The notes beneath the pieces were generated by a model. The model ran no database searches and was not told the origin of the DNA. It worked only from the letters and a program-made list of their open reading frames with translations. A stretch of 5,640 nucleotides of DNA from an uncultured Bacteroidota bacterium (GTDB taxonomy: Bacteria > Bacteroidota > Bacteroidia > NS11-12g > UBA955), in contig CAJBVU010000332.1 in assembly GCA_903959115.1 (NCBI GenBank), positions 1 through 5,640 of the forward strand, written 5' to 3'. The position numbers and the translations under genes are program-made. This document shows positions 1 through 5,608 of this stretch, one piece after another. The stretch's first letter is position 1. Each line of letters opens with the position of its first letter.

Positions 1-94
1 CATAATTCATCAAACAAAGTGCAATAATATAGTTATCACGCTCACACTGAAATGCTTCTGTCTTATTAAAAGTAGCGATCAAAAATTCATTCAT
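1..94 (-). CDS. Possible N-terminal fragment of an unidentified gene, cut by the left window edge
   Basis: Read on the minus strand from the ATG at 94-92, the frame stays open to the window edge, about 31 codons. It begins MNEFLIATFNKTEAFQ and continues with a mixed polar and hydrophobic composition that looks protein-like. An in-frame stop lies at 106-104. A second in-frame ATG at 103-101 sits right after that stop and would add three residues (MLI). The frame starts 46 bp after the stop of the surface-protein gene on the same strand, a plausible spacing for a next gene. I see no clear ribosome binding site or promoter and do not recognise the protein. The visible part is too short to exclude a chance open frame in AT-rich DNA. 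Confidence 0.4.
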   Translation of the reverse strand, partial: MNEFLIATFNKTEAFQCERDNYIIALCLMNY

Positions 95-140
95 AATTAA
101 CATCTATGGATTACCTATCTCCCATGGAATCAATTGTTAG

Positions 141-2720
141 TTAGTGCAAAACCACCAATTTGGAAATGGTTTTAGATACATTTTTCTTCTCCAATTGTAC
201 CCAATAAACACCGTCGTCCCAGGCCTTTGTTGAAATGGTTTCATTTGCACGCCCTTTGAATTGCAATCGCCCATAAGCATTGTAAATCCGAACTTCATCG
301 CTGCTTGATGGACGAATAACAACCTCATCGAATGTAGGATTTGGAAAAACAACATATTCACCTGTAACTTGGTAAACACTAACCATTTGGGACGTTGACT
401 CACTCCAAACGCCCTCACATCTCTCCATGCGCAACCGAACTTTACATTGATCCAAGGTGATGGTCACGTTGGGAATCAAAAGTTGAATTACGTTGGTATC
501 GGTTTGCGTTGAAAAAGCAGTTTTCAATATCGACTTTAGGGGCAACCACTGCGTAGAATCTTTACATCGAATCTGCCACTCGTAAGGCAAATAAAAATTA
601 CAATTACCATACACCATGTGCAATGGATTGTCAACTTGATGATAGCCAGATGTTGTAGGCACAACCAATTTCAATGACTCGCCTTCAACCGCATAAGCCG
701 AGGTATCTCCCGTCAGCAATTGTGTACCAAAGCATTCGTAGTAACCCGTATCAGAATCTATCAACTTGCTTTTCGATGTACATACGCCCGTCACAGACAA
801 CAACTCCACCGTACTCACAACCTGAGGCGGTGACCAACAAGGAATCGTAGAATGTCTAACTACTAGCACCGAATCGCTGCTAACACAGTCCTTTTTACCA
901 TTGCAAGGATGTAGCGCCCCCCCCGGTCCAACCATCTCAAATTGACCACCATACGAGACAGACCAAGACTTTAGCTCGCCGCTTGGCAAACCCTTTGCCC
1001 GCAATGTAGAGGTTGATCCATAACTATACCATTTAGTGCCATCCAAATCTGCCTCATAAATGATTTTGACGCGATAGGAAGATAGCATTGTGTCACTGAA
1101 ACAGCCCGTAATTGTGTCTTTGTATTTACCCACCCATAAAAAACTCCCCTTGGGATCATTGGTTTCATTGGACGTAAGTTGAGGTAAGCCATGATTCATC
1201 CATGTGTTTTCTGTTAAACGTCGCCAATACAAGCGATGATTGGTCTGGGTCTCTGCCCAAGTATGGGTGAAGCCTAGGTTGCTCGGACAGTCAAACCAAT
1301 CTTTGGATACGGGCGAGGCGGGGCGCTGTCTAACATATACAGAGAACTGACCAGCTTTGCCTATGCACCCATTGATCGTATCCATCCAACGAACATATCG
1401 GGTATTCCAACCTTGTAGCAAACCTTGCCAAACCTTAGCAGGTGCGATGGCTTCCGTAGTACTTGTATTGTTGGGTGTAGACCAATAACGGGCCGATAAC
1501 GAGGGAAACGGAGATAACAGATTGTATGTAGGATAAGCACCGGCACAAAGGGTATCTGACCAAGCTTGGGGTGTAACTACCTGATCACAGCGAACACCCA
1601 TCGCAATTACCATTGTGGCGATACAGCCGACACTGTCTTTCACCGTCACGCGATAGTTGGCAGTTTGAAAAAACGAGGGATTTTCTTTCGACGAGTTAAA
1701 GCCCAAGGGCGATGTCCATAGCCAATTCATGGGTTTGGCGCCTCCATATCCCAGAAACACAGCACCGGGAATTCCTGCGGTATCTATGGACATTAATGAA
1801 TCAACGGTTAACTGTAGCACCGACCCAACCAACCATTCTCGCTTTGCCAACTGTCCTTTAGAATCTTCGATGATCACTGAGTACTTTCCGGGGACCAGGG
1901 AATCCATTGAAGCCTTCTTACCTCCCGTAGACCATTTGTATGTAAGCGGTGCTGTAAACCCATTCACTGAGTCGATGGTTATCTTGCCATCCCGCCCGTT
2001 GCAACTGGCCGTAATAGTTGTAAACACCATCGGTGAATGATACATTTTCACCTCATCGATACCCACGTCCCCATCGCCCAAAAATCGCATTTTATAACGA
2101 GCCAATCCCTGATAAGTATAACTTTTAAAACGAGCTGGGTCACTAAATTGCCAGGTAAACCCATCTGTCATTTCCAAGGTATCGATGAACCCCAACGGTG
2201 TTTCAGCACTATCTACCAATGTCACTTCCAAGGCATTGTAAATAGTGGCGTCAGGCATAGTATACAACCCACATTTAGGACAGCTTTGATAGTCCATTTT
2301 TACATTGTTCTTAGACGCCAACAAAGCCAAAACTGGCATGGAATCAATAGAAAATTGTACTTTCGGGCTCTTGATAACCAATGAATCACAGATCGTTTGT
2401 TTGGTCGTACTCCAAGTATAGTTGCGCATCAACGCCAAGTAATCTCCACCACTTTTGGTACTGCGGTGTTTGCAGTAAAAGTCGTAAGGATTGAAGCCAA
2501 GAAAAGGTACATATTCGAAATTACAGCAGGTAGGTAAAAACCGCATCGTATCCAATGCATCACAACGTAAGGATTGATCCCAAGGACCAGTCCACAGTTT
2601 TTGCGCAGTCGCTTTAGCGTTGGCATCCCTAAAATGAGTACTGTAGGGCAATTGAACTTGACCATGCAACCCCGTATAAATGAGAAACATGCACAGTATT
2701 AACTCAAGTTTCTTAATCAT
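141..2720 (-). CDS. Large secreted surface protein with SprB-type repeat and T9SS type A sorting domain
   Basis: This 859-residue protein is probably exported by Sec and then moved across the outer membrane by the type IX secretion system. Residues 1-20 form a signal peptide: a short KK n-region, a hydrophobic core, and likely cleavage after Gly20 before QVQ. The mature protein opens with LPYSTHF, a start often seen before beta-sandwich domains in this class. Residues about 234-298 (TASCNGRDGKITI, then YKWSTGG, then LVPGKYSVIIED) match the SprB repeat pattern. Further Ig-like or PKD-like modules follow, marked by recurring GC motifs (GCIATM, GCIGKA, GCFSDT), and the protein is rich in cysteine. 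Residues about 787-859 (VFPNPTFDEVVI, then VRIYNAYGR, then DDGVYWVQLE) are a type A C-terminal sorting domain, which is cleaved on secretion. No catalytic motif was seen, so adhesion, gliding or a structural role is more likely than an enzyme, but that is inference. The gene carries a run of eight G (plus strand 917-924) at residues 599-602. Confidence 0.9.
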   Translation of the reverse strand: MIKKLELILCMFLIYTGLHGQVQLPYSTHFRDANAKATAQKLWTGPWDQSLRCDALDTMRFLPTCCNFEYVPFLGFNPYDFYCKHRSTKSGGDYLALMRNYTWSTTKQTICDSLVIKSPKVQFSIDSMPVLALLASKNNVKMDYQSCPKCGLYTMPDATIYNALEVTLVDSAETPLGFIDTLEMTDGFTWQFSDPARFKSYTYQGLARYKMRFLGDGDVGIDEVKMYHSPMVFTTITASCNGRDGKITIDSVNGFTAPLTYKWSTGGKKASMDSLVPGKYSVIIEDSKGQLAKREWLVGSVLQLTVDSLMSIDTAGIPGAVFLGYGGAKPMNWLWTSPLGFNSSKENPSFFQTANYRVTVKDSVGCIATMVIAMGVRCDQVVTPQAWSDTLCAGAYPTYNLLSPFPSLSARYWSTPNNTSTTEAIAPAKVWQGLLQGWNTRYVRWMDTINGCIGKAGQFSVYVRQRPASPVSKDWFDCPSNLGFTHTWAETQTNHRLYWRRLTENTWMNHGLPQLTSNETNDPKGSFLWVGKYKDTITGCFSDTMLSSYRVKIIYEADLDGTKWYSYGSTSTLRAKGLPSGELKSWSVSYGGQFEMVGPGGALHPCNGKKDCVSSDSVLVVRHSTIPCWSPPQVVSTVELLSVTGVCTSKSKLIDSDTGYYECFGTQLLTGDTSAYAVEGESLKLVVPTTSGYHQVDNPLHMVYGNCNFYLPYEWQIRCKDSTQWLPLKSILKTAFSTQTDTNVIQLLIPNVTITLDQCKVRLRMERCEGVWSESTSQMVSVYQVTGEYVVFPNPTFDEVVIRPSSSDEVRIYNAYGRLQFKGRANETISTKAWDDGVYWVQLEKKNVSKTISKLVVLH
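917..924 (-). repeat. G8 homopolymer tract inside the surface-protein gene
   Basis: The plus strand reads eight C in a row, which is eight G on the coding strand, spanning the codons for Pro599 to Ala602 (CCG GGG GGG GCG). It stands out in an AT-rich gene. Gain or loss of one base would shift the frame and remove the C-terminal sorting domain. Such tracts can vary by slipped-strand mispairing; whether this one does is unknown. Confidence 0.6.
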
Positions 2721-2762
2721 AATTTAAATCGAATTTAAACAATACAATTCAAAAAAAGTCAG

Positions 2763-2778
2763 AATTATTTCGATAATT
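2763..2778. repeat. Perfect 6-bp inverted repeat with TTCG loop
   Basis: AATTAT and ATAATT flank TTCG, so a plus-strand transcript could form a small stem closed by a UUCG tetraloop. The stem is all A and T and therefore weak. It lies 43 bp upstream of the surface-protein start codon and could equally be a protein-binding palindrome or chance. Confidence 0.3.
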
Positions 2779-2916
2779 ATTGGCAAACCTTAATTCGGTG
2801 AGGGCTAGGACTCCAATTTCTAAATGATCGCAATTTTCGGAAGATTTACGAATTACAAGTATCATCGATTAATACACACGGTTCGCGTATATCGGCGGGA
2901 AATCTCCAAGCCCATA

Positions 2917-2948
2917 TTTGAATATATCCGTATTAGGTGTTAACATTG
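2917..2948 (+). promoter_or_regulatory. Bacteroidota-type promoter for the lipoprotein gene
   Basis: TTTG at 2917-2920 is followed after exactly 20 bp by TAACATTG at 2941-2948. This fits the Bacteroidota housekeeping pattern TTTG-N19-21-TAnnTTTG with one mismatch in the -7 element. Transcription would start near 2952, leaving a leader of about 28 nt before the ATG at 2980. Unlike the promoters further right, it has a proper -33 element and no palindrome at -41.5, which suggests constitutive expression. Confidence 0.55.
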
Positions 2949-2979
2949 AATAACAAAATCCAAAATTGCTAGAAAAATC

Positions 2980-3543
2980 ATGAAAAAAATCCATTGCACG
3001 TGGGTCACAATACTGCTGGTGGCAGTCGGGCTGGTCATTTCAAATTGCGACAATAAAAAGGAAACCACTAGCACTTCGCCTTCAAAGCCCATGACTGCCT
3101 CAGATAAGAAAGCCATAGTAAAAAAATGGGAAGCAACGCCGAGTGGCATCAAGTACAACCATTGGAAGACATCAACAGCAGGAAAAAAGGTATTTGCTAG
3201 TACTGCTAAAATCCGAAAGTCGATTAACGAATATACGAATTTAGAGGCCGTTGTTACTTCTCTATCGCTTCCTCCTGGATCAATGCTGGGTTTTGGCCTA
3301 ATGATAAGGATTCATGACGAGGATTACATACTTGCTTTTGGTCCAGAAAAGTCTGTCAGTAATTCTAATACAGCCAATGAATTCACGTATTTACATCGAT
3401 TAAAGGTGAACGACAAAATAATGATCCGAAGTCATTTTGTATCGCATGCACCGAAGTATTCTTACCCGATTATTGCAGGAAATTGTGTAGAACTCAATGG
3501 CAAAACAATCTATAAACGTATTGTTCGTAAAGGCGGTTGCTAA
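2980..3543 (+). CDS. Putative lipoprotein, possible OB-fold domain
   Basis: This 187-residue protein has a lipoprotein signal peptide: MKK, a hydrophobic core (residues 8-20), then the lipobox-like I-S-N-C with Cys23 as the likely acylated residue. Asn at -1 is less usual than Gly or Ala. A polar Ser/Thr/Lys linker (about 24-48) leads into a single domain (about 50-185) that looks mostly beta. The pattern of alternating hydrophobic strands (LEAVVTSL, GLMIRI, YILAFG), then LKVNDKIMIRSHFV and VELNGKTIYKR, recalls OB-fold lipoproteins of the tRNA_anti-like group. That is a fold impression rather than a family assignment, and no function can be given. The start is fixed by an in-frame stop at 2947-2949 and by the signal peptide. 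The protein ends in GGC with a terminal cysteine. It is transcribed alone and converges on the next gene. Confidence 0.8.
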   Translation: MKKIHCTWVTILLVAVGLVISNCDNKKETTSTSPSKPMTASDKKAIVKKWEATPSGIKYNHWKTSTAGKKVFASTAKIRKSINEYTNLEAVVTSLSLPPGSMLGFGLMIRIHDEDYILAFGPEKSVSNSNTANEFTYLHRLKVNDKIMIRSHFVSHAPKYSYPIIAGNCVELNGKTIYKRIVRKGGC

Positions 3544-3556
3544 GAACAACCAAAAC

Positions 3557-3600
3557 TCTTGATATCTGGTTTCTATAGAGTAACCTATAAATCATCAAGA
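3557..3600. terminator. Imperfect inverted repeat between convergent genes, possible bidirectional terminator
   Basis: TCTTGAT (3557-3563) pairs with ATCAAGA (3594-3600), and nested inside GGTT (3568-3571) pairs with AACC (3582-3585) around the palindrome TCTATAGA. The 81-bp gap between two convergent stop codons is where a shared terminator is expected. There is no T-run on either side and the internal loops are uneven, so a rho-independent terminator is only a weak call. Confidence 0.3.
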
Positions 3601-3624
3601 CCTGTTGCAATTTCAGTCACCCCG

Positions 3625-4116
3625 CTATTCATCATCAACCTCGGTTTCCTCTAGTGTTGAATCGGGCAGATTAATAGTAGAGTTGATTTCAGTATGTCGA
3701 ATTTGCCCACCTAGATACCCGGTCCTCGCAACAAGGCCGAAGCTTAGGAGTGAAACAAACATGACAACAACTGCAAACGCGGAAGCCTGTGACGATTTCC
3801 TCAATGTCAAGACCACCCCAATAAGTGATGCAACGCCCAAAACAATGAGAGAAATTAGGGCAAAAAGCGCAAATTCCTCATGTTGCTTAATGGATGCTTC
3901 TGCAACGCCTTGGATCTTTTCAACTGTTTCTTCAGCCCCTTCTCCAGTAAAATAAGCGATCGCAGCACCAATTGCAGAAATCACAAAAAGATGATAGGCT
4001 GCAATTTTCGTTTGGTCGCTTTTTGTCCAAATTCCATGAGCGATAACAATTCCGCCCAAAATAGATCCAAAAATGGGCAAGTGGGTAATTAGCAAGTGGA
4101 TATGTGTTTGGTTCAT
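3625..4116 (-). CDS. Four-helix membrane protein, DUF2231-like, candidate haem-binding
   Basis: This 163-residue inner-membrane protein has four predicted helices at about 8-30, 38-57, 81-105 and 112-131. The tail is soluble and acidic (ending EETEVDDE). The opening HLLITHLPIFGSILGG and the motif TGYLGGQIRH (132-141) after the last helix resemble DUF2231-type proteins, which carry a similar H-x-P start and a G-x-LGG motif near the end. Histidines at helix ends (His12, His42, His79, His141) could ligate haem, which is an inference. No catalytic site is visible. The gene diverges from the Crp/Fnr regulator and has an FNR-like palindrome upstream, which would suit a role under low oxygen or in electron transfer. 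The start ATG at 4116-4114 has no clear Shine-Dalgarno sequence, only an A-rich leader. Family membership is moderately sure, function unknown. Confidence 0.8.
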   Translation of the reverse strand: MNQTHIHLLITHLPIFGSILGGIVIAHGIWTKSDQTKIAAYHLFVISAIGAAIAYFTGEGAEETVEKIQGVAEASIKQHEEFALFALISLIVLGVASLIGVVLTLRKSSQASAFAVVVMFVSLLSFGLVARTGYLGGQIRHTEINSTINLPDSTLEETEVDDE

Positions 4117-4133
4117 TTTGATTTTATCTTATT

Positions 4134-4141
4134 CAAAGATT
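4134..4141 (-). promoter_or_regulatory. -7-like element for the membrane protein gene
   Basis: On the minus strand this reads AATCTTTG, matching TAnnTTTG at five of six fixed positions. It starts 29.5 bp from the centre of the FNR-like palindrome. Transcription would begin near 4129, giving a leader of about 12 nt before the ATG at 4116. No TTTG lies at the -33 position; the palindrome would take its place. Confidence 0.45.
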
Positions 4142-4163
4142 ACGGCGAATTGATGAGACAAAA

Positions 4164-4177
4164 ATGATATAAATCAT
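4164..4177 (-). promoter_or_regulatory. FNR-like palindrome ATGATATAAATCAT upstream of the membrane protein gene
   Basis: The perfect arms ATGAT and ATCAT around ATAA share the TGAT-N4-ATCA core of FNR boxes (TTGAT-N4-ATCAA); only the outermost base pair differs. Its position relative to the minus-strand -7-like element puts the centre near -41.5, where a class II activator binds. It is about 110 bp from the expected start of the regulator transcript, so it most likely serves the leftward gene. The regulator encoded next door is a poor match for this half-site, so another Crp/Fnr paralogue is the likelier binder. Confidence 0.55.
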
Positions 4178-4228
4178 ACTACGACATATTATTACCAGCA
4201 TCTAAATTAATGCTTAATAAACGCGTTA

Positions 4229-4247
4229 TCGTAAAGCAATTTTACGA
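4229..4247 (+). promoter_or_regulatory. Inverted repeat, candidate autoregulatory operator of the Crp/Fnr gene
   Basis: TCGTAAA and TTTACGA are perfect 7-bp arms around GCAAT. The core reads GTA-N9-TAC, one base longer than the GTA-N8-TGC of the two downstream operators. Its centre (4238) is 30 bp before the start of the -7 element TAACTTTG, the same geometry as the other sites. The extra base of spacing makes binding by the same protein less certain. An adjacent 8-bp palindrome, AACGCGTT (4220-4227), has no clear role. Confidence 0.45.
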
Positions 4248-4267
4248 AGCGAGAGTTTGTTTTCAAC

Positions 4268-4275
4268 TAACTTTG
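4268..4275 (+). promoter_or_regulatory. -7 element TAACTTTG of the regulator gene
   Basis: This is a perfect match to TAnnTTTG. It ends only 4 bp before the ATG at 4280, so the expected transcript start (about 4279-4280) falls on or next to the start codon. No TTTG is found 19-21 bp upstream; the inverted repeat at 4229-4247 occupies that region instead. Confidence 0.55.
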
Positions 4276-4279
4276 AACC

Positions 4280-4900
4280 ATGGAATTGTCTGAGATTATA
4301 GAATTCAAATCTTCACCGAGAATTCGCGAAAAACTTGCCGACATAGGTTTCACCAAGACATTCACAGAAGGAGAAATCATAGTAAACGAAAACGCATATG
4401 TGAGGGCCATACCCATCGTAACGAATGGTAGTATTAAGGTGATGCGCACAGAAGAAGATGGTCGCGAAATCTTATTGTACTATATCAAAGCCGGCGAAAG
4501 CTGCATCATGTCGTTTTTGGGTGGTTTGCATCAAGACACTAGCAAGGTGAAGGCCATCGCGGAGGAGACAACGGAGATTTTGTTTATTCCCATCGACAAG
4601 GTAGGGATACTGATCAAAGAATTCCCCGAATGGTTGGATTACATTTTTAGATTATATCATCTAAGATTCGAGGAACTTTTGGAGGTGGTAAATGCCATTG
4701 CATTTAAAAAACTCGATGAACGATTGCTGGATTTGATAAAAAAGAAATGTGAAATCACCCATAACCAAACATTACATATAACTCACGAACAGCTAGCGAA
4801 TGAACTCGGTACTGCCCGGGTAGTGGTTTCCCGTTTAATGAAACAGATGGAGGCTGAGGGACTTGTTACACTGGGAAGAAACAAAATCATCCTTGTGTAA
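4280..4900 (+). CDS. Crp/Fnr-family transcriptional regulator with NtcA-like recognition helix
   Basis: This 206-residue protein has the full Crp/Fnr layout. It has a cyclic-nucleotide-binding-type beta barrel (about 20-110), a long dimerisation helix (about 115-140), and a C-terminal winged helix-turn-helix (about 145-206, with ITHEQLANELGTARVVVSRL as the HTH). The cAMP-binding Arg-Ser pair of CRP is absent: that loop reads GESCIMSFLGG. There is no N-terminal cysteine cluster, so no FNR-type iron-sulphur centre. The only cysteines are Cys75, in the effector loop, and Cys157. The recognition helix R180-V-V-V-S-R185 keeps the two arginines but has Val where FNR and CRP have Glu. It resembles NtcA (R-V-T-V-T-R, from memory). 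The start is firm: TGA lies in frame at 4274-4276 and the next Met is residue 55. The last two codons and stop lie inside the operator of the methyltransferase gene. The signal sensed is unknown; a redox or sulphur role for Cys75 is speculation. Confidence 0.9.
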   Translation: MELSEIIEFKSSPRIREKLADIGFTKTFTEGEIIVNENAYVRAIPIVTNGSIKVMRTEEDGREILLYYIKAGESCIMSFLGGLHQDTSKVKAIAEETTEILFIPIDKVGILIKEFPEWLDYIFRLYHLRFEELLEVVNAIAFKKLDERLLDLIKKKCEITHNQTLHITHEQLANELGTARVVVSRLMKQMEAEGLVTLGRNKIILV

Positions 4901-4914
4901 CAAATGTTGCCGTG
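4892..4914 (+). repeat. 23-bp direct repeat, copy 1
   Basis: This is identical over 23 bp to 5568-5590; the flanking bases differ on both sides. It begins CTTGTG, runs through the near-palindrome and ends CCGTG. It includes the last two codons (CTT GTG, Leu-Val) and the stop of the regulator gene. Its extent matches the roughly 22-bp footprint usual for a Crp/Fnr dimer, which suggests the identity is kept by protein binding. Confidence 0.85.
4897..4910 (+). promoter_or_regulatory. Candidate Crp/Fnr-family operator before the methyltransferase gene
   Basis: GTAACA and TGTTGC are 6-bp arms with one mismatch around AA, giving GTA-N8-TGC, close to the GTA-N8-TAC recognised by NtcA. The regulator's stop codon TAA (4898-4900) lies inside the left arm. 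The centre (4903.5) is 30.5 bp before a weak -7-like element, which places it near -41.5 of the methyltransferase transcript. The neighbouring regulator is the natural candidate to bind it. Confidence 0.65.
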
Positions 4915-4933
4915 TGTATCACTTTTATTATAG

Positions 4934-4941
4934 CAACTTCG
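4934..4941 (+). promoter_or_regulatory. Weak -7-like element of the methyltransferase gene
   Basis: CAACTTCG matches TAnnTTTG at only four of six fixed positions, and I picked it partly because of its position 30.5 bp after the operator centre. Transcription would start near 4945, leaving about 26 nt before the ATG at 4971. A weak core promoter fits dependence on an activator. Confidence 0.35.
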
Positions 4942-4970
4942 TATCACATTTAACCTCTTAACAAAGAACT

Positions 4971-5576
4971 ATGAACGATTATTGGAACAATAGATATGCG
5001 GAGAAAGAATTTGCTTATGGCACGTCACCGAACGAATATTTGAAAGAACAACTATCTAGAATTACGCCTGGAAGAATACTTTTTATTTGCGAGGGGGAAG
5101 GCCGGAATGCGGTATTTGCTGCGACCCAAAATTGGGAGGTTGAAGCATTTGATTTAAGCGAAGAAGGTCAAAAGAAAGCGTTGGCATTGGCCAAAGAGAA
5201 ATCGGTGACAATCCATTATCAAATTGCAGATGCCACTAAAGTTGACTATTCAGAAAATTCGTTTGATGTAATTGCTATCATTTACGCTCATTTCCCTTCA
5301 ACAATAAGGAAATCCATACACTATAAAATTAAGCATTGGCTAAAACCAAATGGCTCTGTGATTTTGGAGGTTTTCAACCCAAATCAACTGCAAAACACTA
5401 GCGGCGGACCCAAAGACATAGACATGCTTTATTCAACAGATAGCATTGGCGATGATTTTTCTGATTTCGAAATCAAACAGTTAACTGCGATTCAAATTGA
5501 ATTGAATGAGGGAAAATACCACATGGGCAAAGCGGATGTTTTACGTTTTTTTGGCAGTAAAAAACAACTTGTGTAA
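4971..5576 (+). CDS. Class I SAM-dependent methyltransferase, TehB-like subgroup
   Basis: This 201-residue cytosolic enzyme should transfer a methyl group from S-adenosylmethionine to an unknown, probably small, acceptor. The N-terminus (WNNRY, then YGTSPNEYL) is typical of TehB-like small methyltransferases. Motif I is ILFICEGEGRNAVFAA (36-51), with the G-E-G-R-N signature but Glu41 where most relatives have Cys-Gly. Asp61 ends the second strand (VEAFDLSE) and should bind the SAM ribose. ADATKVDYSENSFDVI (87-101) supplies the adenine-binding and post-motif segments. HWLKPNGSVILEVF (122-135) is the usual late-strand motif. Length is normal for the group. An in-frame stop at 4959-4961 supports the chosen ATG; there is no strong Shine-Dalgarno sequence. 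Its placement behind an operator for the adjacent regulator suggests it acts in the response that regulator controls. Methylation of a toxic thiol, chalcogen or other small compound is possible but unproven. Confidence 0.88.
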   Translation: MNDYWNNRYAEKEFAYGTSPNEYLKEQLSRITPGRILFICEGEGRNAVFAATQNWEVEAFDLSEEGQKKALALAKEKSVTIHYQIADATKVDYSENSFDVIAIIYAHFPSTIRKSIHYKIKHWLKPNGSVILEVFNPNQLQNTSGGPKDIDMLYSTDSIGDDFSDFEIKQLTAIQIELNEGKYHMGKADVLRFFGSKKQLV

Positions 5577-5590
5577 CAAATGTTGCCGTG
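5568..5590 (+). repeat. 23-bp direct repeat, copy 2
   Basis: This is identical to 4892-4914 and, like it, contains the codons CTT GTG (Leu-Val) and stop TAA of the gene before it, here the methyltransferase. The two unrelated proteins therefore both end in Leu-Val because of the repeat. Confidence 0.85.
5573..5586 (+). promoter_or_regulatory. Candidate Crp/Fnr-family operator before the next gene
   Basis: This is the same GTAACA-AA-TGTTGC near-palindrome as at 4897-4910. The methyltransferase stop codon (5574-5576) lies inside the left arm. Its centre (5579.5) is 29.5 bp before the -7-like element CATCTTTG, again near -41.5. It would control the gene whose ATG closes the window. Confidence 0.65.
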
Positions 5591-5608
5591 GCTTAAAAAA
5601 ATGCGTGT

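Larger units (their letters stand above)
2721..2979. other. Intergenic region between divergent genes
   Basis: These 259 bp separate the starts of the leftward surface-protein gene and the rightward lipoprotein gene. The right part holds a good promoter for the lipoprotein. The left part is AT-rich, with an 8-bp direct repeat AATTTAAA (2721-2728 and 2732-2739) and a perfect small inverted repeat at 2763-2778. I found no convincing promoter for the leftward gene; the nearest -7-like match, CAAACCTT at 2784-2791, lacks a partner element. No small gene was recognised. Confidence 0.6.

Noticed and set aside
1729..2384. Plus-strand open frames of 103 and 115 codons inside the surface-protein gene
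   Set aside because: They are antisense to a well-supported gene, have no promoter or family resemblance, and their translations look non-protein-like.
2691..2720. Reading the surface protein as a lipoprotein through Cys10
   Set aside because: The residues before it (L-I-L) do not form a lipobox and the hydrophobic stretch is too short there. A type I signal peptide ending at Gly20 fits better, and the T9SS tail argues against lipid anchoring.
3605..4092. Plus-strand open frames opposite the membrane protein gene
   Set aside because: The minus-strand frame has clear transmembrane segments and family motifs. The plus-strand translations are low-complexity or irregular.
4164..4177. FNR-like palindrome as the operator of the rightward regulator gene
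   Set aside because: It lies about 110 bp from the expected transcript start, while it fits the leftward promoter at about -41.5.
4256..4259. TTTG as the -33 element for the regulator promoter
   Set aside because: It is only 8 bp from TAACTTTG, far too close for the normal 19-21 bp spacing.
4892..5590. The two 23-bp repeats as a CRISPR array or attachment sites
   Set aside because: There are only two copies about 676 bp apart with an intact methyltransferase gene between them, no cas genes and no integrase. The operator-like palindrome explains them better.
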